From contig CAADGG010000100.1 of NCBI GenBank assembly GCA_900696485.1, forward strand, positions 1 to 64,000: a stretch of DNA of 64,000 nt. Direction: 5' to 3'. The DNA comes from an uncultured Pseudomonadota bacterium. Lineage in GTDB: Bacteria; Myxococcota_A; UBA9160; PR03. Position numbers and translations under genes: made by a program. Below the pieces are notes generated by a model. It saw only the letters and a list, made by a program, of their open reading frames with translations. It was not told the origin of the DNA and ran no database searches. Shown piece after piece: positions 51,166 to 59,888 of this stretch. Each line of letters opens with the position of its first letter. The first letter of the stretch is position 1.

Positions 51166-53108
51166 CAGGATTCTCCCTGGGCGGCGTCGCCGTCGACGAC
51201 CAACAACACCGTGCCCGCCTCCACCTGGTCGCCGACCGCGACCCGGACCTCGGAGACGACGCCGTCGGCGGGGGCGCGCATCGGGTGCTCCATCTTCATC
51301 GCCTCGAGGATCACGAGCGTCTCGCCGGCGCAAACGCGCGCGCCGGGTTCGACGCGCAGCTCGAGGACCTTGCCCGGCATCGGGGCGACGAAGCCGCCGG
51401 CGACTGCGGCGGCGCCCGGCAACTCGAAGAGCGGCTTCACGACGAGGTCGAGATCGCCCTGCGGCCCCTGGACCACGAGCCGATCGCCCGCGCGCGTCAC
51501 GCGGGCCCGCATGCGCCGCCCGTCGATCTCCGCGTCGATCCCATCGGGGCTCCACGCATGCACGCGCGCCTGCGCCCCATCGCCGAAGCGGAAGCGCCCG
51601 TCGCGCAGCGTGCGGTAGCGGATCTCGAGCTCGCGCTCCCGGAACACGAACGCGACGCGCTGCTCCGGCATGCGCGCATTGCGCCAGCCGCTCGGCGCGG
51701 ACCCCAGCACCTCGGCCGCCGCGCGATGGGCGCCCTGGAGCCACAGCGCCGCCCGCTGCGCGGTCCACACCAGGTCCTCGTCGCTCGGCTCGAGGCGCCG
51801 CGCCGGGCCGACGCGAGCGATGAAATCGGTCGTCGTATCGCCGGCCAGGAACTCGGGCGCGCGCAGCGTCGCGACCAGGAAGTCGCGGTTCGTGACGACA
51901 CCGCCGAGATGCAGCTTCTCGAGCGCCAGAGCCAGCCGCCCCGCGGCCTCCGTGCGTGTCGGGGCCTGCGCGATCACCTTGGCCAGCATCGGATCGAAGC
52001 TCGTTCCGACGATCGAGCCGGTGACGACGCCGGAATCCCAGCGCACGGCCGGTTCCGCCGCCGGCTCGAACGCCGCGAGCGTCCCGGTCGCCGGCAGGAA
52101 CTCCGCCGCGGGATCCTCCGCGTAGAGACGGGCTTCGATCGCCGCTCCCTCGAAGCGGATGTCCTGTTGCTCGTAGCCGAGCGACTCGCCTTGCGCGATG
52201 CGGAGCTGCTCGCGCACCAGATCGATGCCGGTCACGCATTCGGTGACCGGGTGCTCCACCTGCAGGCGCGTATTCACTTCGAGGAAGAAGAAGTCGCCCG
52301 TCGTGTCGTCGAGCAGGAACTCGACCGTGCCGGCCGAGTAATAGCCGAGCGCACGCGCCAGGCGCAGCGCGGCGTCCCCCATCGCCTCGCGCAGGAAGCG
52401 ATCGACGCGGGGCGACGGCGACTCCTCGAGGATCTTCTGGTGACGCCGCTGGATCGAGCATTCGCGCTCGCCGAGATGCACGACGCGGCGCTGGCTGTCG
52501 CCGAGGATCTGGATCTCGATGTGACGCGCGCGGGAAACGTAGCGCTCGAGAAAGACGCGGTCGTCGCCGAAGCCACTCTGCGCCTCGCGGCGCGCTGCCG
52601 CGACGGCGTCTTCGAGCTCGCCCGGCGCCGTCACGATGCGCATGCCCTTGCCGCCGCCGCCCGCGGCGGCCTTGACCAGCAGCGGGTAGCCGACGGCCGC
52701 CGCCGCGGCGGGATCCTCGGAACCCGGTAGCGTCGGAACCCCGACCTCGACGGCCAGCGCCTTCGCGGCCAACTTGTCGCCCATCCGGCGGATCGACTCG
52801 GGCGACGGTCCCACCCAGACGAGTTCCGCGGCGAGGACGTCGCTCGCGAACGCGGCGTTCTCCGACAGGAAGCCGTAACCGGGGTGGATCGCCCCGGCGC
52901 CGGTGACACGCGCGGCGTCGAGGATCGCCTTGCCGTCGAGATAGGAGGTCGCGAGCCGCACGGCCTCGTCGGCCGCGGCGACGTGCGGCGCGTCGGCGTC
53001 GGCGTCCACGTAGACGGCGACGCAGCGGATGCCCATGGCATGAGCGCTGCGGAAGATGCGTCGCGCGATCTCCCCGCGATTGGCCACCAGTAGCGTCGTG
53101 AAACTCAC
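51165..53108 (-). CDS. Biotin carboxylase/BCCP subunit of an acyl-CoA carboxylase
   Basis: Alpha subunit of a biotin-dependent acyl-CoA carboxylase. It has 647 residues. N-terminal LLVANRGEIARRIF is the biotin-carboxylase start; the ATP loop is KAAAGGGGKGM near residue 150; the ECSIQRRHQK block near 230. The C-terminal biotinyl domain carries VILEAMKMEH with the biotin lysine close to residue 610. It shares 4-base overlaps with the carboxyltransferase gene before it. Likely a methylcrotonyl-, geranyl- or propionyl-type enzyme; substrate undetermined. Confidence 0.93.
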   Translation of the reverse strand: MSFTTLLVANRGEIARRIFRSAHAMGIRCVAVYVDADADAPHVAAADEAVRLATSYLDGKAILDAARVTGAGAIHPGYGFLSENAAFASDVLAAELVWVGPSPESIRRMGDKLAAKALAVEVGVPTLPGSEDPAAAAAVGYPLLVKAAAGGGGKGMRIVTAPGELEDAVAAARREAQSGFGDDRVFLERYVSRARHIEIQILGDSQRRVVHLGERECSIQRRHQKILEESPSPRVDRFLREAMGDAALRLARALGYYSAGTVEFLLDDTTGDFFFLEVNTRLQVEHPVTECVTGIDLVREQLRIAQGESLGYEQQDIRFEGAAIEARLYAEDPAAEFLPATGTLAAFEPAAEPAVRWDSGVVTGSIVGTSFDPMLAKVIAQAPTRTEAAGRLALALEKLHLGGVVTNRDFLVATLRAPEFLAGDTTTDFIARVGPARRLEPSDEDLVWTAQRAALWLQGAHRAAAEVLGSAPSGWRNARMPEQRVAFVFRERELEIRYRTLRDGRFRFGDGAQARVHAWSPDGIDAEIDGRRMRARVTRAGDRLVVQGPQGDLDLVVKPLFELPGAAAVAGGFVAPMPGKVLELRVEPGARVCAGETLVILEAMKMEHPMRAPADGVVSEVRVAVGDQVEAGTVLLVVDGDAAQGES

Positions 53109-54754
53109 AGGCGGAACACTCCGTAGCTGCGGGCGCCTTCGATCGGCTGGTTGCGAACCGCCGACAGGCAGATCCCGAGCACCGTGCGCGTGTCGCGCGG
53201 ATCGACGATGCCATCGTCGCTGATGGCGCCCGTCGCCTCGAGCGCGATCGAGCCCTTCTCCTGGATGGCTTCCACCATCGCGACGATCTTGGCATCGAGT
53301 TCTTCATCGAAGGGCTCGCCTTTGCGGGCCGCCTGCCCGCGCCGCACGATCGACATCACGCCGGCGATCTGCTTGCCCCCCATGACGGCGATCTTCGCGC
53401 TCGGCCAGATGAACGTGAAGCGGTTGTTGAAGGCGCGGCCGCTCATCGCATAGGTGCCGGCGCCGTAGGAGGCGCCGATGATCACGGTGAGATGCGGCAC
53501 GGTCGAGTTGGTGACCGCGTTGATCAGCTGCGAGCCCTTCTTGATGATGCCGGCGTGCTCGGGATCCCGGCCGACGACGAAACCCGTCAGGTTCTGCAGG
53601 AACAGCAGCGGCACGTCGATCTGGTTGCAGAGCTGGACGAAGTGGGCGCCCTTCTCGGCGGACTCCGGCGTCAGCACGCCGTTGTTGCCGAGGATGCCGA
53701 CCGGATAGCCCTGGATGCGGGCCCAGCCACAGACGAGCGTGGTGCCGTAGCGCGACTTCCACTCCTCGAAGCGCGAACCGTCGACGACGCGACCGATCAC
53801 CTCGCGGATGTCGACCGGGCGGCGCAGATCCGGGCTCACGATGCCGAGCAGTTCCTCGGGATCGAGCAAAGGCTCTTCGACGACCGGTGCGGGCGGCGGA
53901 CCGGCCTTGCGCCAGTTGAGATGCGACACGACCTCGCGACACAGGCGCAGCGCGTCGCGCTCGTCCTCGGCCAGGTACTCACCGAGACCCGACACCTCCG
54001 CGTGCATCTGCGCGCCGCCGAGCGTCTCGTCGTCGGAGTCCTCGCCGATCGCCATCTTCACGAGCGGAGGGCCCGCCAGGAAGATCTTCGACTGGTTCTT
54101 GATCACGATGTTGTAGTCCGACATGCCGGGCTGGTAGGCGCCGCCGGCCGTCGAGGACCCGAACACCACGCACACCGTCGGGATCCGGAGCTTCGAGAGC
54201 TCGATCATCTCGTAGAAGAAGCGCCCGGTCTCGGCGAAGTGGAGCGTCTTCGCGCCCTTGCGCCGCTTCGCGCCCGGCCCCTCGTCGCGCGGCTCCATGC
54301 GCAGGTCCGCGCCGGCGGACTCGACGAAGCTCACATAGGGCATGCGGTTGTCGCGCGCGATCTCGAGCGCGCGCATCCATTTCTTGGCCACGTAGGGCGT
54401 GAGCGCACCGCCGAGCACGGTGGGATCGTTGGCGAAGATGACGCACTCGACGCCGGCGATCACGCCGATCCCGAGCACGGCGCCGCCGCCGATCGTGTAG
54501 TCGGAGTTGTATCCGGCGAGCGAGCTGATCTCGAGGAAGGGGCTGTCGGGATCGAGCGCCAGGTGGATGCGCTCGCGCACCGGCAGCTTGCCACGCTTGG
54601 CCAGCCGTTCGTGGTGATGTGGCCCGCCGCCCGCCTCGGCCTCGTCGAGGAGCTGGTCGATCTCGGCGAGCCGCTCGAGCATGGCCGCGCGATTCTCCTC
54701 GAACTCCGGCGCACGGACGTCGAGACTCGAGCGAAGCGGGGGGGCGAGCAACAT
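53105..54754 (-). CDS. Acyl-CoA carboxylase carboxyltransferase subunit
   Basis: Beta subunit with 549 residues, usual for the methylcrotonyl/geranyl/propionyl-CoA type. Features are the N-terminal domain with CVIFANDPTVLGGALTPY near 105, VVFGSSTAGGAYQPGMSDY near 195, and the C-terminal domain with LLFLQNLTGFVVG near 380 and GASYGAGTYAMSGRAFNNRF near 425. First gene of the operon, ATG 54754, downstream of the minus-strand promoter. Together with the alpha subunit it gives a complete carboxylase. Confidence 0.93.
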   Translation of the reverse strand: MLLAPPLRSSLDVRAPEFEENRAAMLERLAEIDQLLDEAEAGGGPHHHERLAKRGKLPVRERIHLALDPDSPFLEISSLAGYNSDYTIGGGAVLGIGVIAGVECVIFANDPTVLGGALTPYVAKKWMRALEIARDNRMPYVSFVESAGADLRMEPRDEGPGAKRRKGAKTLHFAETGRFFYEMIELSKLRIPTVCVVFGSSTAGGAYQPGMSDYNIVIKNQSKIFLAGPPLVKMAIGEDSDDETLGGAQMHAEVSGLGEYLAEDERDALRLCREVVSHLNWRKAGPPPAPVVEEPLLDPEELLGIVSPDLRRPVDIREVIGRVVDGSRFEEWKSRYGTTLVCGWARIQGYPVGILGNNGVLTPESAEKGAHFVQLCNQIDVPLLFLQNLTGFVVGRDPEHAGIIKKGSQLINAVTNSTVPHLTVIIGASYGAGTYAMSGRAFNNRFTFIWPSAKIAVMGGKQIAGVMSIVRRGQAARKGEPFDEELDAKIVAMVEAIQEKGSIALEATGAISDDGIVDPRDTRTVLGICLSAVRNQPIEGARSYGVFRL

Positions 54755-54798
54755 GAAGCCTCCGATCGGAACGAAACCAGGACGGATGGACGGCCGGT

Positions 54799-54827
54799 AA
54801 CATATGGGGTAACGATCAGAAACTCAA
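54799..54827 (-). promoter_or_regulatory. Sigma70-like promoter of the carboxylase operon
   Basis: Minus-strand TTGAGT (54822-54827) and TATGTT (54799-54804) with a 17-base spacer. The spacer contains GGTAAC direct repeats on the plus strand (ggtaac at 54796-54801 and 54808-54813), a possible operator. It is 45 bases upstream of the carboxyltransferase ATG. Confidence 0.55.
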
Positions 54828-54882
54828 ATGACCGCTCGGCCTGCGGCGTGCGCGGCGGGATGGCGGCCCGAGAGGAGCCTCG

Positions 54883-54909
54883 ATGGATCCGCACAGCGTG
54901 CTCCGATGA
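54883..54909 (+). CDS. 8-codon leader ORF coupled to the enoyl-CoA hydratase
   Basis: The sequence AGAGGAG (54871-54877) is 5 bases before ATG 54883, which opens an 8-codon frame encoding MDPHSVLR. Its stop TGA (54907-54909) overlaps the ATG of the hydratase at 54906. The hydratase lacks its own Shine-Dalgarno, so its translation probably depends on this leader. It might act as a coupling device or, less likely, an attenuator; it contains no run of one amino acid. Confidence 0.55.
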   Translation: MDPHSVLR

Positions 54910-55691
54910 CGACGCCGACGGCGCCCGAGATCCTGGTGGAGCGCAGCGACGCCGGCGTCGTGACGCTCACGCTGAACCGCCCGCACGTCAAGAACGCGAT
55001 CTCCGCCGGCATGTGGGAGGAGCTGCGGCGCGTGCTGCAGGAGGTGACCCAGCGCGAGGCCGATCGAGTCCTCGTGATCACCGGCGCCGGCGGCGACTTC
55101 TGCACCGGCGCCGACCTGGGCGGCGTCGCGATCGATGCGCATCCTCTCCACGGCATGCAGCCCGTCAGCGCCGCAGCGATCGCGCTGCACGAGGTCTCGA
55201 AACCCGTCATCGCGAAGGTTCGCGGCGCCGCGGTCGGGGCCGGGATGAACCTGGCGCTGGGCTGCGACCTGATCGTCGCGAGCGAGAACGCGCGCTTTTC
55301 CGAGATCTTCTCCCGGCGCGCGCTGTCGGTCGACTTCGGCGGCACGTGGCTGCTGCCCCGCCTCGTCGGCCTCCACAAGGCCAAGGAACTCGCGTTCTTC
55401 GGCGATCTGCTATCGGCCCGCGACGCCGACGAGCTCGGTCTGGTGAACCGCGTGGTTCCCGACGCTGAGCTCGACGCCTTCGTCGCAGACTGGGCCTTGC
55501 GGCTGGCGAACGGCCCGCCGATCGCGCTGCAGATGACCAAGCGGATGCTCACGAATGCGTCGTCGCTGAGCCTGGCGGAGGCGCTCGCCTGGGAGGCGAC
55601 GGCCCAGGCGGTGAACTTCGCGAGCCGCGATACGCGCGAGGGCGTCACCGCCTTCCTCGAAAAGCGCCCCCCCATATTTCGCGGGCGCTGA
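54906..55691 (+). CDS. Enoyl-CoA hydratase/isomerase family protein
   Basis: Crotonase-fold protein with 261 residues. VLVITGAGGDFCTGADLGG (near residue 55-73) and GAAVGAGMNLALGCDLIVASENARF (near 115-140) are the two oxyanion-hole blocks. It is divergent from the carboxylase operon and fits the same acyl-CoA breakdown. No in-frame start other than ATG 54906 is plausible. The gene ends 3 bases before the palindrome copy 2, which may act as its terminator. Confidence 0.9.
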   Translation: MTTPTAPEILVERSDAGVVTLTLNRPHVKNAISAGMWEELRRVLQEVTQREADRVLVITGAGGDFCTGADLGGVAIDAHPLHGMQPVSAAAIALHEVSKPVIAKVRGAAVGAGMNLALGCDLIVASENARFSEIFSRRALSVDFGGTWLLPRLVGLHKAKELAFFGDLLSARDADELGLVNRVVPDAELDAFVADWALRLANGPPIALQMTKRMLTNASSLSLAEALAWEATAQAVNFASRDTREGVTAFLEKRPPIFRGR

Positions 55692-55694
55692 ACG

Positions 55695-55775
55695 CGTCAA
55701 GAAAGGGGTCGGGTTCGTTTCGTCAACTTTCCCAAAGGGAAAGTTGACGAAACGAACCCGACCCCTTTCTTGACG
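55695..55775. repeat. Large perfect palindrome, REP/REPIN-like element, copy 2
   Basis: An 81-bp inverted repeat with 39-bp arms and a 3-base AAA loop. It starts 3 bases after the hydratase stop and ends 29 bases before the stop of the convergent GST gene. The arm starts CGTCAAGAAAGGGGTCGGGT and continues to GTCAACTTTCCC. Here it could terminate both converging transcripts. It shares the core of copy 1 at 30254-30345, with symmetrical sequence changes in both arms. Confidence 0.92.
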
Positions 55776-55804
55776 ACCCCCATTCTCGACGCGTGCGCCG
55801 GCGG

Positions 55805-56410
55805 CTACGGCACGGCCATGCCGCGCTGGACCGCCGGCCGCTCGCCGATCCGCTCCAGCCACGCGACGACGCGCTCGCGCTCGAGCAGCGGCGGCGCCTT
55901 CATGTCGAGCAGGATCGTCAGCCACGGGTAGTGCATGATGTCGGCGATCGAGTACTCGCCGGCCAGGAACGGGCGGCCGTCGGCGAGGATCTGGTCGAGC
56001 ACGACGAGCAGCCGCGAGACTTCGTCGCCGAACAGTTCCACCACCTCCCGGCTGCGCTCGGGGATCGGTTTGCGCAGCTGCGCCGCGAGACGGCCGAGGT
56101 TCGGGCCGATCCCGCCGGTCTGGAAGAACGCGTACTGGATCGCATGGATCCGGCCGACCGGATCCGCCGGCAGCAACTGGCCGTACTTCTCGGCGAGGTA
56201 GAGCAGGATCGCGCCGGATTCCCAGACCACGACGCCGTCGTCCTCGAGCACGGGGATCTTGTGATTCGGATTGAGGGCCCGGAACGCCGGCGCCATCTGC
56301 TCGAGCTGATCGAGCTGCACCCAGACCGGCTCGTACGGAACCCCGATCTCCTCGAGCGCAATCGAGACCTTGCGGCCGTTCGGGGTCCGGGCGGTATGCA
56401 GGCGGATCAC
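55805..56410 (-). CDS. Glutathione S-transferase
   Basis: A 201-residue GST with the thioredoxin-like N-terminal half: TARTPNGRKVSIALEE near residue 6, HKIPVLEDDGVVVWESGAILLYL (cis-Pro and glutathione-contact Glu-Ser) near residue 50-72. The C-terminal domain contains the conserved DIMHYPWL. The arrangement is like YfcG/Nu-class GSTs, which use disulfide or peroxide substrates. GTG start at 56410 with a GGAG before it. Divergent from tetR across 140 bases with a palindromic operator. Confidence 0.9.
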   Translation of the reverse strand: MIRLHTARTPNGRKVSIALEEIGVPYEPVWVQLDQLEQMAPAFRALNPNHKIPVLEDDGVVVWESGAILLYLAEKYGQLLPADPVGRIHAIQYAFFQTGGIGPNLGRLAAQLRKPIPERSREVVELFGDEVSRLLVVLDQILADGRPFLAGEYSIADIMHYPWLTILLDMKAPPLLERERVVAWLERIGERPAVQRGMAVP

Positions 56411-56523
56411 GGCGCAGCTCCGGGGGGCGGGTCCGGCGGGAGCGCGCAAGCTATCACACGCGCTTCCGCAGGGATCGCAGCGAGCCGCGAGGATCGGCAC
56501 GGTCGCATCGATAATGGCTCCGA

Positions 56524-56549
56524 TAGACTCCAGTCTACTCATGGAGTAG
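56524..56549. promoter_or_regulatory. Overlapping palindromes, probable TetR operator
   Basis: TAGACT-CC-AGTCTA (56524-56537) and CTACTC-ATG-GAGTAG (56535-56549) are each perfect and overlap by three bases. They lie right before the tetR start at 56553. This is where a TetR family repressor would bind to control itself and perhaps the divergent GST gene. The only plausible -10 here overlaps the first palindrome (TAGACT). Confidence 0.65.
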
Positions 56550-56552
56550 GAT

Positions 56553-57203
56553 ATGGCGATCATGAAGGCTGCCTTGCGCACCCTCGAGCCCTCGCGCCGC
56601 GCCCGCAAGAAGGAACGGACCCGGCGCGAGATCTACGACGCGGCCTTGAGCCTCTTCGAGCGCCACGGCTTCGACGCCGTCACCGTCGAGGCGATCTGCG
56701 ACGCCGCCGACGTCGCGCGCGCGACCTTCTTCCTGCATTTCCCGACCAAGTCGGCCCTGCTCTACGAGTTCAGCGATCGCGTCGCGGACGAGTTCCGCAA
56801 CGACGGACGCGGGCCCGACACGTCCGCCGCCGACGAGCTGCGCGGCCTGGTGGATCAGATGATCGGCCGGCTCGTGGCCCACGCCGACGTCATGCGCGCA
56901 ATGGTGCGCGAGTTCTTCAGCAATCCGGTCGCGATCGAGGCCGCCCACTCCCGGGGGCGAGCGTTCCCGGCCCTGATCGAGGCGATCGTGCGCCGCGGCC
57001 AGGCGCGCGGTGAGTTCCGACGCGGCATCGATCCGCGGCTCGCCAGCGCCGTCGTGCTCTCCACGGCCGGCGCCATCCTCTCCGGCAACGTGTTCGCCGA
57101 GGGCGAGCTTCCGGCGGAGACGATCCGCGATCAGTTCTTCGAGGTGATCTTCGGCGGCCTGCTCGACACGAGCGCGACCGCCCGACGAGGAGATTCCGGA
57201 TGA
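56553..57203 (+). CDS. TetR family transcriptional regulator
   Basis: A 216-residue repressor. The DNA-binding domain is at about residues 20-65, with RREIYDAALSLFERHGFDAVTVEAIC and the recognition helix AADVARATFFLHF. The ligand domain is helical with no cofactor motif. ATG 56553 follows the palindromic operator. It overlaps the LLM oxidoreductase gene by ATGA, so both are transcribed together, and it likely also regulates the FAD oxidoreductase next in line. Confidence 0.92.
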   Translation: MAIMKAALRTLEPSRRARKKERTRREIYDAALSLFERHGFDAVTVEAICDAADVARATFFLHFPTKSALLYEFSDRVADEFRNDGRGPDTSAADELRGLVDQMIGRLVAHADVMRAMVREFFSNPVAIEAAHSRGRAFPALIEAIVRRGQARGEFRRGIDPRLASAVVLSTAGAILSGNVFAEGELPAETIRDQFFEVIFGGLLDTSATARRGDSG

Positions 57204-58381
57204 ACCAAGCCCGCCGCCTGCGCTTCGGCGCCTTCATCGCGCCTTTCCACCCGCCGCACGAGAATCCCTATCTGGCCTACCGCCGCGACGTGGAACTCGT
57301 GGAGCACATGGATCGCCTCGGCTTCGACGAGGTCTGGATCGGCGAGCACCACTCGGCCGGCTACGAGTTGATCGCGTCGCCGGAGCTGTTCATCGCAGCC
57401 GTCGCCGAGCGGACCCGGGACATCCGGCTCGGCACCGGCGTCGTCTCGCTTCCGTACCACCACCCGCTGATGGTCGCGGACCGGATCAACCAGCTCGACC
57501 ACATGACCCGCGGGCGCGTCCTGTTCGGCGTCGGCCCCGGCTCGCTGCCCTCGGACGCCTTCATGATGGGCATCGACGTCCAGACGCAGCGCGACCGCAT
57601 GGATGAGGCGATCGGCGTGCTGGTGCCGCTGCTCTCCGGCGAGACCGTCAGCCACGAAAGCAACTGGTTCACGCTGCGCGATGCACGCCTGCAACTGCGG
57701 CCGTTCACGGAGCCCCACGTCGAGATCGCCGTGGCCTCCCAGGTCTCACCGGCGGGGGCGCGCGCGGCCGGCAAGCACGGCCTCTCGATGCTGTCGATCG
57801 GCGCCACGACGACCGGCGGCTTCAACGCGCTGGCGACGAACTGGGGCATCTGCACCGCCAAGGCCGCGGAGCACGGCCAGACGGTCGACCGGCGCAACTG
57901 GCGACTGACGGGTCCGATGCACATCGCCGAGACGCGCGACCAGGCGCGTGCGGACGTGCGCTACGGCCTGCAGGACTGGCTCCACTACTTCCAGAAGGTG
58001 GCGGCGCTGCCGCTCGCTCCGCCGGGCGGCGTAGACGACGCGATCGACGCGTTGAATGCATCCGGCTTCGCGGTGATCGGCGATCCCGACGACGCGGCCA
58101 ACCAGCTCGAGAAGTGCTGGGAGCAATCCGGCGGCTTCGGCACCTTCCTCACGCTCGCGCACAACTGGGCGAACTTCGAGCGCACGAAGCACAGCTACGA
58201 GCTCTTCGCGCGCTACGTGGCGCCGCGCTTCCAGGGCCTGTGCGAGCCGCTGCGCGCGAGCATGGACTGGGCCATCGAGAACCGTCCGACCTTCATCGGC
58301 GCGTTGACCCAGGCAATCGGCAACGAGATGCAGAAACACAACCAGGAGATGGCGGCCAAGCGCGCGAGCAAGGCCTCCTAG
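57200..58381 (+). CDS. LLM class (luciferase-like) flavin-dependent oxidoreductase
   Basis: A 393-residue TIM-barrel flavin monooxygenase. N-terminal RFGAFIAPFHPPHENP, GFDEVWIGEHHSAGYEL near residue 40, and DIRLGTGVVSLPYHHPLMVA near 75-95 are family marks; its length and pattern resemble limonene or alkanesulfonate-type monooxygenases. It needs a reduced FMN partner. Transcribed with tetR and followed after 13 bases by an FAD oxidoreductase, which suggests a small redox operon. Substrate unknown. Confidence 0.92.
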   Translation: MNQARRLRFGAFIAPFHPPHENPYLAYRRDVELVEHMDRLGFDEVWIGEHHSAGYELIASPELFIAAVAERTRDIRLGTGVVSLPYHHPLMVADRINQLDHMTRGRVLFGVGPGSLPSDAFMMGIDVQTQRDRMDEAIGVLVPLLSGETVSHESNWFTLRDARLQLRPFTEPHVEIAVASQVSPAGARAAGKHGLSMLSIGATTTGGFNALATNWGICTAKAAEHGQTVDRRNWRLTGPMHIAETRDQARADVRYGLQDWLHYFQKVAALPLAPPGGVDDAIDALNASGFAVIGDPDDAANQLEKCWEQSGGFGTFLTLAHNWANFERTKHSYELFARYVAPRFQGLCEPLRASMDWAIENRPTFIGALTQAIGNEMQKHNQEMAAKRASKAS

Positions 58382-58394
58382 AGCAGAAGGACAG

Positions 58395-59888
58395 ATGTCC
58401 CCGCCGCAGCAACACATCGTCGTGATCGGAGGGAGCGTCGCGGGCCTGGGAGCCGGTCTTGCGCTCGCGCGGGACGGGCATCGGGTGACGATCCTCGAGG
58501 GTGACGCATCTCCCATGCCGGACAGCCACGTCGAGGCCTTCGAGCAGTGGGAGCGGCGCGGTTCGCCACAGGTGCGCCACAGCCACGCGCTGCTCGGGCG
58601 GCTGCGCAACCTGATCCGCGACCACGCGCCCGAACTGCTCGCGAAGCTGCTCGCGTGCGGGGCCGAGGAGCTGCGCTTTGCCGACATGGCCCGGCGCCTG
58701 TTCCCGGACGCGGCTCTGGTGCCGGGCGACGACGACATCGTGCTGCTCGCCTGCCGGCGCGTGACCTTCGAGTGGGTGATGCGGCGGCACGTGCTCGACA
58801 CCGGCCTCGTGGACTTCCGCGACGGCGTCGAGGTGACCGGACTGCTGGCCGAGGCAGGGACGCCTCCGCACGTGACGGGCGTCCGGATCGCCACGCCCGG
58901 CGGTGGCGAGACGCGGCTCGAAGCCGATCTCGTGGTGGACGCCAGCGGAAGGCGCTCGAAGCTCCGCGCCTGGCTCGAGGCCGTCGGCTGCGAGCCGATC
59001 CGCCAGGACTCCGAGCCGTGCGGGATCTTCTACACCTCGCGCTTCTACCGCCTGCTCGACGGCATCGAGCCGCCCGCCCTCGAAGGACCGATCGTCGGCG
59101 AAGATCTCGGCTACATGAAGATCGGCCTGTTCCCGGGCGATGCGCGGATCTTCTCCGTCACGATCGCCGCCTCGCCCGACGACGATGCGCTGCGCGCCGT
59201 CGTGCACCGACCGGCCTTCGAGGCCGCGGCCGCTGCGCTCCCGCGCGTGGCCGGGTGGGTGGATCCGAAGACCGCGCAGCCGATCTCCGACGTCCACGCG
59301 ATGGCGAACCTCAACGACGTCCGGCGCTTCCTGGTGGAGGACGGCGAGCCGCGCGTCATCGGCTTCGCGGCCATCGGCGACGCGCTGATCCACGCGAACC
59401 CGATCACCGGTCGCGGCTGTGCGTTCGCGTGGATGAGCGCATTCGGACTGGCGAGCGCCGTCGCCGAACATGGACGCGACGGCCGTGAGCTGGTGCTCGC
59501 CTACGACGCAACCGTCGAGCGCGAGGTGGTCCCGTGGTACAAGATGCAGGTCCAACAGGACCGCGACGCGATCGCCGTCGAACAGGCCCAGCGGCGCGGC
59601 GAAGATCCCTTCCGGGTGGTCGGTCCGGATGGGCGCAACGATCCGAAGGCGTTCCTGCGCGCGGTGGTCCGGGAGGGGCTGCTGCCGGCGATCCGAAGCG
59701 ACCTCACGGTCCTGCGTCGCTTCATGCGCCTCGTGAATCTGCTCGATCCGCCGCAGGACCTGATGCGCGATCCCGCCTTCTTCGGCCCGATCATCGCGTG
59801 CTACAACACGCGACACGAACGCGAGTCGCTATCGGACGCACCGGGCCGCGAGGACATGCTCGCGGTGCTGGCGCGCGCCGCCGCCTAG
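58395..59888 (+). CDS. FAD-dependent oxidoreductase
   Basis: A 497-residue flavoprotein of the FAD-binding monooxygenase/geranylgeranyl reductase-like group. FAD loop VVIGGSVAGLGAGLALARDG near residues 9-28, acidic end of strand 2 in TILEGD; RRKLRAWL region near 190 follows VVDASGRRS; FAD-pyrophosphate motif AIGDALIHANPITGRGCAFAW near 330-350. It lies 13 bases after the LLM gene. Because LLM enzymes need flavin reduction, it may instead act on the product. The C-terminal 60 residues are a helical tail. Confidence 0.88.
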   Translation: MSPPQQHIVVIGGSVAGLGAGLALARDGHRVTILEGDASPMPDSHVEAFEQWERRGSPQVRHSHALLGRLRNLIRDHAPELLAKLLACGAEELRFADMARRLFPDAALVPGDDDIVLLACRRVTFEWVMRRHVLDTGLVDFRDGVEVTGLLAEAGTPPHVTGVRIATPGGGETRLEADLVVDASGRRSKLRAWLEAVGCEPIRQDSEPCGIFYTSRFYRLLDGIEPPALEGPIVGEDLGYMKIGLFPGDARIFSVTIAASPDDDALRAVVHRPAFEAAAAALPRVAGWVDPKTAQPISDVHAMANLNDVRRFLVEDGEPRVIGFAAIGDALIHANPITGRGCAFAWMSAFGLASAVAEHGRDGRELVLAYDATVEREVVPWYKMQVQQDRDAIAVEQAQRRGEDPFRVVGPDGRNDPKAFLRAVVREGLLPAIRSDLTVLRRFMRLVNLLDPPQDLMRDPAFFGPIIACYNTRHERESLSDAPGREDMLAVLARAAA

